Assembly (NCBI GenBank): GCA_034927815.1
Contig: JAYFPK010000025.1
Location: 1 to 64,000 of the forward strand
Direction of reading: 5' to 3'
DNA length: 64,000 bases
DNA from: Limiplasma sp034927815
GTDB taxonomy: Bacteria > Bacillota > Clostridia > Christensenellales > Aristaeellaceae
Part shown: piece after piece, positions 1 through 9,200 of the stretch
How positions within the stretch are numbered: position 1 is the stretch's first letter
Layout of the letters: every line of letters starts with the position of its first letter
Program-made: the position numbers and the translations under genes
Notes under the pieces: model-generated
Databases searched by the model: none
What the model saw: the letters and a program-made list of their open reading frames with translations, nothing else
Told to the model about the DNA's origin: nothing

Positions 1-160
1 AGCCCTTCGGGCTGTGATCCGGCCTTTCGGTCATCGCAGCCTTCACTACCGTTCGGCTGCTCGCCTCAAGCCCCACCTCTCGCTCGCTTTTGCCTTCGGC
101 AAAGGGCCCACTGGGCCCACGCTCACTGGCGGCGCCACTGGGCACACGCTTCCCTCCGTG
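1..160. repeat. String of short hairpins
   Basis: Non-coding stretch made of successive short inverted repeats with tiny loops: AGCCCTTCGGGCT at the start, TGCCTTCGGCA near 90, GGGCCCACTGGGCCC near 104, and a GGCGCC block followed by ACTGGGCACACGCTT near 137. No convincing coding frame. The CCCTTCGGGCT and ACTGGGCACAC words recur near 37,850 in the gap before the RHS gene, so this may be a dispersed hairpin repeat abutting the element at 189-444. Function unknown. Confidence 0.45.
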
Positions 161-188
161 TCCCGGCCGCCCCGGGAGGAAAGAGGTT

Positions 189-444
189 GTTAGGGGGCCT
201 TGGGGAATGAGGGAGGGCCGCAGGCCTGACTAGCGACCGAAGTTGCCGAAGGCAACGAATCACACGGAGGAAAGCGTGCGTCCAGTGGACGCTTGGGCGA
301 AGCCCAAAGCGACCCGAAGTGGGAAGATAAACGAGCGGTCAAACGGTAGTGAAGACCGCGACGATTTATCTGAACCATACCCACCCCAGGGCTACGCCCT
401 GGGGTGGGCGAAAGAGAAATCGGAAACCCCCCCGGCCCCCTGAC
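189..444 (+). repeat. MITE-like hairpin repeat, copy A (long form)
   Basis: Begins GTTAGGGGGCCTTGGGGA and ends in a degenerate inverted copy (CCCGGCCCCCTGAC). Inside are hairpins such as GTTGCCGAAGGCAAC (242-256) and a CCCCAGGGCTACGCCCTGGGG block (about 384-404). About 95 bases at the left and 70-90 at the right match, in inverted orientation, the element at 21168-21310. Copy A carries an extra block of roughly 115 bases (about 260-375) made of more hairpins. It has no transposase or convincing ORF, so it is a non-autonomous structured repeat. The link to any transposase family is inference. Confidence 0.6.
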
Positions 445-583
445 ATACTCGTTCCTGTGACAGGAGAAGAAAGAAAAGCAAGGAAAAATTATACTGATTA
501 ACATAATAAAAGCCCCCAACTCCTCTTCTTTTTAGAGCAAATCGAATCAACCCACCCCGCCCTGCGTTTTTCCCTCCCCCGCC

Positions 584-612
584 TTGACAGCGCCCTTTTC
601 CCGTGCTACCAT
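584..612 (+). promoter_or_regulatory. Sigma-A type promoter of the DMT transporter
   Basis: TTGACA at 584-589, a 17-base spacer, then TACCAT at 607-612, giving a leader of about 65 bases before the transporter start. Confidence 0.6.
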
Positions 613-686
613 GGGCGAACTTGGGCCGGGCCCAAAGCCTGTCCCCTTGGCAGCGCCATGGAAAATCCCTCGAAAGGAAGATGGCA

Positions 687-1637
687 ATGAACCGCAGCCT
701 TCGCGCCAATTTGATGCTCCTGACCACCGCCTTGATCTGGGGGGTGGCCTTTGTGGCGCAGGATGTGGCCATGGATTCGATGCCGCCCTTTGCCTTCAAC
801 GCCGCCCGGATGTTCCTGGCGGGGCTGGTGCTGATTCCCTGTATCTCCTTGCTGAAGGGCCGCACCCAGGCCGCTTCCAGCCAACCCGCCGGGCCGGAAA
901 GCCCCGCCGCCGCGCCTTCCCGCATCCCTCCCCTGGCGCCGGGCATTTTGTGCGGCGCGGCGCTTTTTTTGGGCAGCTCCTTGCAGCAGTTTGGCATCCG
1001 GGACTCCTCCGCGGGCAAAGCGGGCTTTGTCACCGCGCTGTACATCGTGCTGGTTCCCCTCACGGGCCTTCTCTGGGGCAAAAAGGTCCGCCTTCGGGTT
1101 TGGCTGGCGGTGGGGGTGGCGACCCTTGGGCTGTTTTTGCTTTGCGTGACTTCGGATTTCACCATCGGCCCGGGGGATCTCTTTTTGATCCTTTGCGCCT
1201 TTTGCTTCACAGCCCATATTCTGCTCATTGACCATTTCGCTCCCCGGACGGACTGCTTGAAGATGAGCTGTATCCAGTTTTTTGCGGCTGCGGCCCTGTG
1301 CCTAGTGGCGTCCCTTCTCTGGGAAAAACCCACCTGGGAAGGGGCCCGGCAGGCTTTGATCCCCATTTTGTACGCCGGGGCGCTCAGCGGCGCTGTGGGC
1401 TACACGCTCCAAATCCTTGCCCAACGGGATACCAGCCCCACCATCGCTTCCTTGCTGATGTGCCTGGAAAGCGTCTTCGCGGTGCTGGCGGACTGGGCCC
1501 TTCTGGGGGACGTCCTCAGCCCCAGGGAGCTGTCCGGCTGCGCGTTGATGCTCACGGGCATTGTGCTGGCCCAGCTTCCCGTAAGGGAGAAACACCCGGC
1601 CCAGGCCACGGCCCAGGCTGCTGAAAAGACCCTGTAA
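687..1637 (+). CDS. EamA/DMT family transporter
   Basis: Probable drug/metabolite-superfamily transporter of the cytoplasmic membrane. The product of about 316 residues has ten hydrophobic segments in two EamA halves. It opens with NLMLLTTALIWGVAFVAQDVA, typical of the family's first helix, and the second half carries the usual LESVFAVLADWALLGD motif. Start chosen at the ATG at 687 because AAGGAAG (674-680) lies 6 bases upstream; the ATG at 681 would sit directly on that site. Substrate cannot be predicted. Monocistronic: promoter at 584 and terminator at 1710. A loop of alanine/proline-rich sequence lies between helices 2 and 3. Confidence 0.85.
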   Translation: MNRSLRANLMLLTTALIWGVAFVAQDVAMDSMPPFAFNAARMFLAGLVLIPCISLLKGRTQAASSQPAGPESPAAAPSRIPPLAPGILCGAALFLGSSLQQFGIRDSSAGKAGFVTALYIVLVPLTGLLWGKKVRLRVWLAVGVATLGLFLLCVTSDFTIGPGDLFLILCAFCFTAHILLIDHFAPRTDCLKMSCIQFFAAAALCLVASLLWEKPTWEGARQALIPILYAGALSGAVGYTLQILAQRDTSPTIASLLMCLESVFAVLADWALLGDVLSPRELSGCALMLTGIVLAQLPVREKHPAQATAQAAEKTL

Positions 1638-1709
1638 TGCCACAGATATCTAAAGGATCAAACGAAAGCCTCAAACCATAAGGGCCCGGGAACCGCGGTT
1701 CCGGCAAAG

Positions 1710-1752
1710 GAAAGGCGCGAAGCGACAGGTACGCAAAGCGCCTTTCTTTTTT
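1710..1752 (+). terminator. Rho-independent terminator after the DMT transporter
   Basis: Stem GAAAGGCGC (1710-1718) with GCGCCTTTC (1738-1746), directly followed by six T. Confidence 0.65.
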
Positions 1753-1754
1753 GG

Positions 1755-1793
1755 ATTCACAAAAGGCCAATGCGCGTTCTTCGCATTGGCCTT
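1755..1793 (-). terminator. Terminator of the VOC gene
   Basis: Twelve-base perfect stem AAGGCCAATGCG (1763-1774) with CGCATTGGCCTT (1782-1793). Read on the minus strand it ends in a short T run, so it fits the convergent VOC gene. Confidence 0.6.
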
Positions 1794-1855
1794 GCACAGC
1801 GGTTATAGCCCGCCGCCTCCCAAGACCCCGTCTTTTCCCAAGACAGGAGCGGCTT

Positions 1856-2215
1856 TTAACGCTTGGGCACGATCTCCAGCCAGTAGCCGTCCGGATCGCT
1901 GATGAAATAGATACCCATGCCGGGATTCTCGTAGCAGATGCAGCCCATCTTTTCGTGTTTGGCGTGGGCCGCCGGGTAATCGTCGGTTTCAAAGGCCAGG
2001 TGGAACTCGTTGTCCCCCAGGGCGTAGGGCTCCTTCCGGTCATGGAGCCAGGTAAGCTCCAGCTGGAACCCCTGGGTTTCATCCGCCAGATAGCAGAGGG
2101 TAAAGCCCTCTCCCTCCTTGCGGCGAACCTCATGAAGGCCCAGCGCCTCCTGGTAAAAGGCCAGGGAGCGCTCCAAATCCAGCACATTATAGTTCTCGTG
2201 AATCATCCGAAACAT
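1856..2215 (-). CDS. VOC family protein, glyoxalase I-like
   Basis: Single vicinal-oxygen-chelate domain of 119 residues, close in length and layout to bacterial lactoylglutathione lyase. His6, Glu53, His72 and Glu114 occupy the four metal-ligand positions of GloA, and the C-terminal block SDPDGYWLEIVP is diagnostic. It would act in the cytosol on methylglyoxal hemithioacetal or a related small substrate. Bacillota often lack glutathione, so the thiol partner is open. ATG start preceded by AAGGGGAA. It has its own terminator and lies 37 bases after the MBL gene on the same strand, so the two may be co-transcribed. Confidence 0.85.
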   Translation of the reverse strand: MFRMIHENYNVLDLERSLAFYQEALGLHEVRRKEGEGFTLCYLADETQGFQLELTWLHDRKEPYALGDNEFHLAFETDDYPAAHAKHEKMGCICYENPGMGIYFISDPDGYWLEIVPKR

Positions 2216-2252
2216 AGGTTCCCCTTACCCCCTTTTCCGGGCTTCCCCTATT

Positions 2253-3125
2253 CTACTCCAAATCCACAGGCAGGTCCGTATCCGCGAAGGGGTCCTCCCC
2301 CTGGGCCTCCATGCGGGGTTTCTCGGGCCTGCGCATGGGGGCGATGGGGAGGTCCGCCATGTCCTTGGGGGGCTCGATGATGTGGATGTCCAGCAGCTTC
2401 TCCTCGTAGGTGATGGTGGCGCTCTCCCCGGGGCGGGTCAGGGCCAGGATCTCCGTTTGAGGGGTTTTGGCCCGGCGGGCGAAGTCAATGGCTACCTCGG
2501 GCCGGTCCTGCCAGTGCATGGGGATGAAGACCCGGGGTTTTTGGCTCAAAATAAAATGGTTGGCCCCCGCGTCATAGAGCATGCCCTGGCGGGGGTCCAC
2601 CGGGAACATGGCCAGGTCGATCTTTTCCCCCTTGATGGGGGCGCAGGCGGCGTAAAAGGCGTTCTCCGCCGCCTCGATCTCCCGGAGGGAGCTCTCCTGC
2701 CGCCAATGCCACAGGTTCAAATCCCCGGCGTGAAAAATGCTCATGCCATAGGCCTTCACCAAGAAGGATACCCCCAGGTCCGTGCTGTCAAAAGCCTTGA
2801 CGCTGATGTCCTGGGAGAGCTGGAGGGTTTCCAGGGGCGCGATGCGCTTGCCCCGGGTGCCCACGGGCATGTCCGAGCTGACGATGTAGGTGACGGGCAG
2901 ATCCTCCCGCCATTCGTAGATGATTTGAGAGAAGTGGTCCGGGTGCGCATGGCTCACGAAGATATAAATCTGCTCGTAGGCGGAGAGAATCTGTTGGTTC
3001 AGCCTTCCCACCTCCGCCAGCCTGCGACCCTCCCCTTCCCAGTAATCAAAAACCAGCAGCTTCCCACCGATCCGTATGGAAAAGCCGCTGTTATAATGGT
3101 ACGTTACTTTGAGTTGTTTTTGCAT
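2253..3125 (-). CDS. MBL-fold metallohydrolase
   Basis: Metallo-beta-lactamase-fold protein of about 290 residues. The zinc motif SHAHPDH gives His59, His61, Asp63 and His64. A later His in FHAGDLNLWHW and the C-terminal IPMHW complete the usual ligand set. It resembles UlaG/YycJ-like hydrolases, and no specific substrate can be named. The last 50 residues are a proline-rich, acidic tail outside the fold. Start is the ATG at 3125 or the TTG at 3131; GGAGG lies 10 or 4 bases upstream respectively. A TTGACA/TATACT promoter at 3294-3322 leaves a leader of about 160 bases. The VOC gene follows. Confidence 0.8.
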   Translation of the reverse strand: MQKQLKVTYHYNSGFSIRIGGKLLVFDYWEGEGRRLAEVGRLNQQILSAYEQIYIFVSHAHPDHFSQIIYEWREDLPVTYIVSSDMPVGTRGKRIAPLETLQLSQDISVKAFDSTDLGVSFLVKAYGMSIFHAGDLNLWHWRQESSLREIEAAENAFYAACAPIKGEKIDLAMFPVDPRQGMLYDAGANHFILSQKPRVFIPMHWQDRPEVAIDFARRAKTPQTEILALTRPGESATITYEEKLLDIHIIEPPKDMADLPIAPMRRPEKPRMEAQGEDPFADTDLPVDLE

Positions 3126-3293
3126 ATTCAAGGCGCCTCCATATGTCTTTACAGATCCGTAATATTCTTCCTCGTCGGCTGGGGTATGAAAAGATATATT
3201 ACAAATGATTGCTCATGGATGGTCCCTTGAAAACCGGGCTTTTCTTTCCAATGGCGGAATGGCGCCGCCTGGGAAGAAGCATGTCCTTGGATG

Positions 3294-3322
3294 AGTATAT
3301 CATACCGGTTACATTCTGTCAA
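3294..3322 (-). promoter_or_regulatory. Promoter of the MBL hydrolase (minus strand)
   Basis: Read on the minus strand: TTGACA (3322-3317), 17-base spacer, TATACT (3299-3294). Near-consensus. Confidence 0.65.
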
Positions 3323-3396
3323 ACAAACCGCAACTAAATGAAGTGGTTTTGAAATTGAACCTCCACAATTTATACATATATTGAATATAAATCAGC

Positions 3397-3437
3397 GGAT
3401 GCCCCCAGGGATAGTATATCCCGGAGGGCATCCTTTT
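3397..3437 (-). terminator. Strong stem-loop after glgP
   Basis: Nested hairpin: GGATGCCC (3397-3404) with GGGCATCC (3426-3433), enclosing GGGATA/TATCCC (3408-3413 with 3417-3422). The T run (TTTT) is on the plus strand, so on the minus strand this is a strong stem without a good U tract. It probably still ends the glgP message. Confidence 0.5.
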
Positions 3438-3469
3438 CTTCCGCCCCCTTGGGCAAAAAGGGCTCTTGC

Positions 3470-5920
3470 TTACAGGAGGGGCTCGATATGCCAGATCTTT
3501 TCATTGTATTCCCGGATGGTCCGGTCACTGCTGAAATAGCCTGACATGGCCGTGTTGACCACCGCCATCTTCAGCCACTTCTCCCGGTTTTGATAGTCCT
3601 CGATGATCCGGCGGTTGGCCATGGAGTAGCTGCCGAAATCCTTCAGCACGAAGTAGGGATCGGCCATGCCGCCGTGGTCCCCTTGCAGCAGCATGTGGTA
3701 CAGGTCTTGCATGGCCAAGGGCTCCGTGGGGAACACCGTGCCGTCCAGCCATTGGTTCATGGCCTTGCGGATTTCAAAGTTGGTCTCGTAAATGCTCATG
3801 GGGTTATAGGCCCCTTCCCGGTACATGGCCTCTACGGTGTCCGCCCGCATGCCGAAGATGTAGATGTTCTCCGCGCCCACCTGCTCGTAAATTTCCACAT
3901 TGGCCCCATCCATGGTGCCCAAGGTCATAGCGCCATTCATCATGAATTTCATGTTGCCTGTGCCGCTGGCTTCCTTCCCCGCTGTGGAAAGCTGCTGGCT
4001 GATTTCCGCCGCGGGCATCAGCACCTCGGCGGTGGATACGTCGTAGTTTTCGATATAGACCACCTTGAGCATCTGCCTGGCCCTGGGATGGCTTTCGATC
4101 AGCTGGGCCAAGGCGTTGATGTAGCGGATGATGAGCTTGGCCCGCCAGTACCCGGGAGCGGCTTTGGCCCCAAAGAGGAACAGCCGGGGGGGCATGGTAA
4201 AGCCGGGGTCCTCCACCACCCGGTTATAGAGCACCTGAATATGCAGCGCGTTAAGGAGCTGGCGCTTGTACTCATGAAGGCGCTTGGCCTGAACATCGAA
4301 GATGAAATTGGGATCGATGTCTATGCCTTGCCTCTCCTGAATGAGCTTGCGGAGGCGCTCCTTGTTGTGCCGCTTCACCTGGTCAAACCGCTCCCGGAAG
4401 GCGGCGTCCTGGGCAAAGGGCTTCAGCTTTTCCAGCTGCTGGGCGTCCTTCATGAAGCCCCCGCCGATGGCCTCCTTGATCAAAGCGGTCAGGCCCGGAT
4501 TGGCCTCCAACAGCCAGCGCCGGTGGGTGATGCCGTTGGTGATGGCGGAGAACTTGCGCTGGTCCAAGAGGTAATAATCATGGAAAATGGTATCGGTGAG
4601 GATCTTGCCGTGAAGCTGGCTGACCCCGTTGACGCTGAAGGCCAGCGCCACGCACAGGTTTGCCATGTGCACCTGCCCGTAGCCGATGATGGCCATGTGC
4701 CCGATGCGTTCCCATTGATCCGGGTAGCTTTGGAAGAGCTGCTCGCAGACCCTGCGGTTCAGCTCCTCTAAAATCATGAAGATCCGGGGGAGGGTCTGCT
4801 TCATCATATCCACAGGCCAGCGCTCCAAAGCCTCCGCCATCACCGTATGGTTGGTGTAGGCCATGCACCGGTGGGTGATCCGCTGGGCCATTTCCCAGCT
4901 AAGCCCCTCCTGGTCGATGAGCAGGCGCATCATTTCGGGGATCGCCAGCCCCGGATGGGTATCGTTGATGTGGAAGACCACCTTGTCCGGCAGCAGGTCC
5001 AGGTTGTCGCCGTATTGACGCTTAAAGGACTTCAGAGCGTTTTGAAGGGTGGCGCTGGTGAAGAAGTAATGCTGTTTCAGCCGGAGCATCTTTCCTTCAT
5101 AGTGCTTATCCTCGGGGTAGAGCACCTTGGAAATCACCTCGGCCATCTGCATCTCCTCCATGGCCTTCATGTATTCCCCTTCCCCAAAGCAGCGCAGGTC
5201 GATGCGCTCCCGGCTGCGGGCGCTCCAGGTGCGCAAGGTGTTCACGCACTGGTTGTCATACCCGATCACGGGCATATCGTAAGGAACGGCGTCAATGGTA
5301 TAGGCGTTCACCAGATGGAACACCGTCCGGCCGTTTTCCTCTCGCTCCTCCACCTCGCCGCCGAATTGCACCTGACAGGTATCCTCTATGGCGGCGATCT
5401 CCCAGACATTGCCATTTTGCAGCCAGGTATCCGGCAGCTCCACCTGCTGGCCGTCCACCATCTTCTGGCGGAAGAGGCCGTACTCATAGCGGATGGTGCA
5501 GCCTACCGCGGGAATGGAAAGGCTGGCCAGGCTGTCCATGAAGCAGGCGGCCAGGCGGCCTAAGCCCCCGTTGCCCAGGGCGGGTTCCGGCTCCTCCACC
5601 AAAATATCCTGCAGGCGGATGCCCAGCTCCTCCAGGGCCCTGGCGTAGTTCTCCTGGCTGCACAGGTTAATGAGGTTGCAGTTCAAGGCCCGGCCTGTGA
5701 GGAACTCCACGGAAAGGTAATACACCCGCTTGGCCTTTTCCGTTTTCCGGCGTTCCCGGAAAACCATCCACTTTTGCATGATCTGATCCCGCACCGTGGA
5801 CGCAACGGCTTTATACAGCTGCTGGGGCGTCGCCTCCGCCACGGTAATGCCATTATACCGCTGGAGCTTCCCCATGATGCTTTGCTTGATGGATTCCGAA
5901 TCGAACTGGGTAATGGCCAT
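3470..5920 (-). CDS. glgP: Glycogen/maltodextrin phosphorylase
   Basis: Cytosolic alpha-glucan phosphorylase that releases glucose-1-phosphate from glycogen or maltodextrin. The 816 residues match the family length. The PLP-binding motif EASGTGNMKFMMNGA places the Schiff-base lysine at residue 658, and GNGGLGRLAACFMDS (around 115) and RVYYLSVEFLTGRAL (around 65) are family signatures. The start is set by AAAGGAGG, 6-7 bases before ATG. No other glycogen genes adjoin it. The promoter at 5954-5982 contains ATGAAG-CC-CTTCAT between its -35 and -10 elements, a possible operator. parS sites lie in its upstream region. Confidence 0.95.
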   Translation of the reverse strand: MAITQFDSESIKQSIMGKLQRYNGITVAEATPQQLYKAVASTVRDQIMQKWMVFRERRKTEKAKRVYYLSVEFLTGRALNCNLINLCSQENYARALEELGIRLQDILVEEPEPALGNGGLGRLAACFMDSLASLSIPAVGCTIRYEYGLFRQKMVDGQQVELPDTWLQNGNVWEIAAIEDTCQVQFGGEVEEREENGRTVFHLVNAYTIDAVPYDMPVIGYDNQCVNTLRTWSARSRERIDLRCFGEGEYMKAMEEMQMAEVISKVLYPEDKHYEGKMLRLKQHYFFTSATLQNALKSFKRQYGDNLDLLPDKVVFHINDTHPGLAIPEMMRLLIDQEGLSWEMAQRITHRCMAYTNHTVMAEALERWPVDMMKQTLPRIFMILEELNRRVCEQLFQSYPDQWERIGHMAIIGYGQVHMANLCVALAFSVNGVSQLHGKILTDTIFHDYYLLDQRKFSAITNGITHRRWLLEANPGLTALIKEAIGGGFMKDAQQLEKLKPFAQDAAFRERFDQVKRHNKERLRKLIQERQGIDIDPNFIFDVQAKRLHEYKRQLLNALHIQVLYNRVVEDPGFTMPPRLFLFGAKAAPGYWRAKLIIRYINALAQLIESHPRARQMLKVVYIENYDVSTAEVLMPAAEISQQLSTAGKEASGTGNMKFMMNGAMTLGTMDGANVEIYEQVGAENIYIFGMRADTVEAMYREGAYNPMSIYETNFEIRKAMNQWLDGTVFPTEPLAMQDLYHMLLQGDHGGMADPYFVLKDFGSYSMANRRIIEDYQNREKWLKMAVVNTAMSGYFSSDRTIREYNEKIWHIEPLL

Positions 5921-5953
5921 AAACAGCCTCCTTTGAAAACCTAGAATGGGGCT

Positions 5954-5982
5954 ATTATAGCATGAAGCCCTTCATCCCGCAA
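5954..5982 (-). promoter_or_regulatory. glgP promoter with internal palindrome
   Basis: Minus strand: TTGCGG (5982-5977), 17-base spacer, perfect TATAAT (5959-5954). The spacer holds the 14-base inverted repeat ATGAAGCCCTTCAT, well placed for a repressor. Confidence 0.6.
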
Positions 5983-6075
5983 ATCCTGTCGAAACACCGC
6001 CGGTTTCCTTTCCCTGGAAAGGGCTCTGGACCATTGTACGGCTGTGTTTCCAAAAAGTTCCCAGGGCTTGTCCAA

Positions 6076-6091
6076 TGTTTCACGTGAAACA
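6076..6091. other. parS site 1
   Basis: Perfect 16-base palindrome TGTTTCACGTGAAACA, the conserved ParB/Spo0J binding sequence that marks origin-proximal DNA for segregation. It lies between divergent glgP and addA, about 7.3 kb from the proposed oriC. Confidence 0.92.
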
Positions 6092-6134
6092 TTTTGGAAA
6101 ATCGATGATTACGCTTTTACCAGCTCTTTGGAAT

Positions 6135-6150
6135 TGTTTCACGTGAAACA
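6135..6150. other. parS site 2
   Basis: Second perfect TGTTTCACGTGAAACA, 59 bases from the first. It ends 30 bases before the addA -35 element, so ParB bound here could also influence addA expression. Confidence 0.92.
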
Positions 6151-6180
6151 TTTCAAAGAAGTGACAAAAAGCGGGACCTT

Positions 6181-6209
6181 TTGACATCCCCAAGGCAATG
6201 GAGTACAAT
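6181..6209 (+). promoter_or_regulatory. addA promoter
   Basis: TTGACA (6181-6186), 17-base spacer, TACAAT (6204-6209). The start codon follows only 25 bases later. Confidence 0.75.
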
Positions 6210-6234
6210 GCTCCTAGTAAAAGAGGTGAGAAGC

Positions 6235-9200
6235 ATGCGCTATACCCTCCCGCAGCAAAACGCCATCCAGGCCAGAAACCGGGAGCTTCTGGTCTCCGCC
6301 GCCGCAGGCAGCGGAAAGACCAAGGTGCTGGTGGAACGGATCTTCCGCCTGACAGCCCAAGAAGGCTACCAATTGGACCGGATGCTGGTGGTGACCTTCA
6401 CCAATGCCGCCGCTGCGGAAATGCGGGAGAGGCTGGAGGCCCGCTTTGAAGAGGGCGCGGCGGAGAACGAAAGCTTGCGCCGCCAGGCGGAACGGGTGGA
6501 AAACGCCCAGATCAGCACCCTTCATTCCTTTTGCCAAAAGCTGATCCGGGAGTTTTTTGAGGTGGCCGGGATCGACCCCCTGGCGGGGCTCGCGGAGGAA
6601 ACCCTCCAAAAAAAGCTTCTGGAACAGGCGGCTCAAGAAGCCCTGGAGGAAAGCTACGAGCTGGCAAAGGAAGACCCCCGGCTTTTCTCCCTCACCCAAA
6701 AGTTCTCCCCCCAGGAGATCGGGGGCATGCTGCTGGAGCTCTACCGCTTCCTTCTCTCCCTCCCCCATCCCTTCCAATGGCTGGCGAAATGCGCGCAGCA
6801 CTCGTACACCCTGGAGGACCTGGACAAGGGGCCCATGGCCCAGGTCCTGCTGCGGGATTGCCGGGTGATTTTGGACGGCGCTTTGGCCCTGTGGCAGCAG
6901 GCCGCTCCCTTGGCACAGGACCCCTTCTGCCAGGAGGGGTACGCCAGGGTTTTGGAAGCGGACGGACAGCTTCTTTCCACCTTGCAACACGCGGCCCAGG
7001 AGGGCCTGACGGCCCTTTTACAGGCAACCGCCTCCTCCGGCTTTTCCAGAATGCCCGGCATCAAGCTTGTGGAGCCACCGGAGATCAACGTCCGGGAAAC
7101 CCTCAAGGAATTCAGGGACCGCTACAAGAAGCGCCTGGAGGAAATGAAGAAGCTTCTGCCCCAGGATGGGGACAGGAGCATCGCGGATCTGCAAGCCATG
7201 GCCACCCCGCTGCGGGGGCTGGCCAAGGCAGTGGAAAGCCTGCATAATAAATATGGACGTTTGAAGGCGGAACGAAACGTCATTGATTTTAGCGATTTGG
7301 AGCATATGGCCATTGCCATCCTCTCCAGGCCCGAATTGCAAAAGAGCATCTCCGGCCGCTTTGACGCTATCTTTGTAGACGAATACCAGGACATCAGCGA
7401 AATTCAGGAAGCGATCCTCCAAGCCCTCAAGCCCGAAGAGGAAAAATCCACTCCCCAGGAGGAAGGCCGGGAGGATGCCGGCAACAGCCGCCCTCCCTTC
7501 ACCTGCTTTTACGTAGGGGACGTGAAGCAAAGCATCTACCGCTTCCGGCAAGCCGATCCCACCTTGTTCATGGAAAAGCTGGAGCGCTTTGGGGAAGCTG
7601 AAAATTCTCCCCAGCGGAAAATCAGCCTCAGCCATAACTTCCGCAGCCGGGAGGCTGTGCTGTCGGCGGTGAACCGGGTGTTCTCCCATGTGATGCAAGG
7701 GGACGTCACCGAGATTGACTATGATGAAAACGCCAGGCTCTATCCCGGACGTCCCTCTCTGGGGGACCCCCTCCCCCAGGTGCATTTGATGGACAGCCGG
7801 GAGGTAAAGGCCGCGGACCAGCCCCGGGAAGAAGCCCTTTTCATCGCGGGGGAAATCCAGCGCCTTCTTCGGGAACCCATCCTGGATTGGGAGGGGAAGG
7901 AAGCGGCGCCCCTTACCTACCGGGATATGGCGATTCTGCTTCCCGTGGCCAGGGGAAAGGCTTCCTTGGTGGAGCAGGTTCTCCAGGAGGCGGGAATCCC
8001 CGTGTACTGCGAGGACAACAGCGCAAACGGGGAAAGCCCGGAAATCACCCAAACCTTGGCCCACCTCCGGCTGCTGGACAACCTGATGGACGACCTCTCC
8101 TTGCTGACGGTGCTCAGGGGGCCCCATTACCGGCTCAGCGAAGAGGAGCTGGGGGCCATCCGCCTTCAGAAGCCGGACCCAAAGGCCAGCTTTTTGGAGG
8201 CCCTGATGGCCGCCGCCCAGGCGAAGCCGGAAAACGCCCTGGCAAAGCGCTGCCGGGACATCTTGGCGGAGCTGAAACAGGAGCGGTTTCTTGAGCAAAG
8301 CATGCCCCTGGACGAATACCTCTGGAGCTTCCTGAACCGGAGCGGCCTGTACGGCTTCTTCGGCATCTCCGCCGGGGGCAAGCTGCGCCAGGCAAACCTG
8401 CGGATGCTCTGCCACCAGGCCGGGGAATATGTGACCCAGCGGGGAGGCTCTCTGCATGATTTTTTGGACAGCCTCACCAACCGCCAGGGGGTCCACGACG
8501 GAAAGAGCCCTACCGTTGTAAGCCCCAATGAAAACGTGGTGCGGATCATGACCATTCACAAATCCAAGGGCTTGGAGTTTCCCGTGGTGTTTGTGATGGG
8601 GCTTGGGGGAAGCCTGCTCAGGCGCGGGGGAAGCAGCGCCCTTCAAATGCACTCCAAGCTGGGGGTGGCCCTTCCTTATATTAATGAAAAGGCCCGCACC
8701 AAGCGCGCCACCTTGCTGGGAAGCGCCATCAGCCTCCGCAAAGCCATGGAGGAGCGGGCCGAGCGGGCCCGGGTGCTCTACGTGGCCATGACCCGGGCCA
8801 AGGACCGGCTCTATCTGATCGGAAGTTCCTCCAGCCTTACGGCACAAGCCCTGGCGGGGGGCGGCCCTTCCGGAGCCGGGGAACTCTCGCCCGCTTTTGC
8901 CATGGAAAATCCACAGGGGAAAGCCTACGCGGTGTGGGAAGCCAAAAGCATGCTGGAATGGGTGTGGCAAAGCATCCAAAACACTGATGAAATAAGGGTT
9001 TGCGGGCCCGATGATTTGTCCACAGGTCCCCTGTGGGAAACAGGGTCCGAAACCCAATTCTCCACAGATTCCACATTTTTTCCACAGAAAAATGGGGTTT
9101 GGAGGGTCGTTTTCCACAATGGTGCTGTTGTAGCAAGGGTTTCAGAGAATGTGGAAAAAATATCAACCGCAAAAGCCAGTCCAGAGAAGGGTTTCAGCGA

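Noticed and set aside
603..686. Longer start of the DMT transporter at 603
   Set aside because: It would begin inside the promoter -10 region. A clear RBS precedes the ATG at 687.
6181..6234. TTG start for AddA at 6181
   Set aside because: That TTG is the first half of the -35 box TTGACA; the ATG at 6235 has a perfect ribosome site.
7018..9117. 699-codon minus-strand frame inside addA
   Set aside because: Antisense shadow; no RBS, no recognisable domain, and addA motifs are intact on the plus strand.
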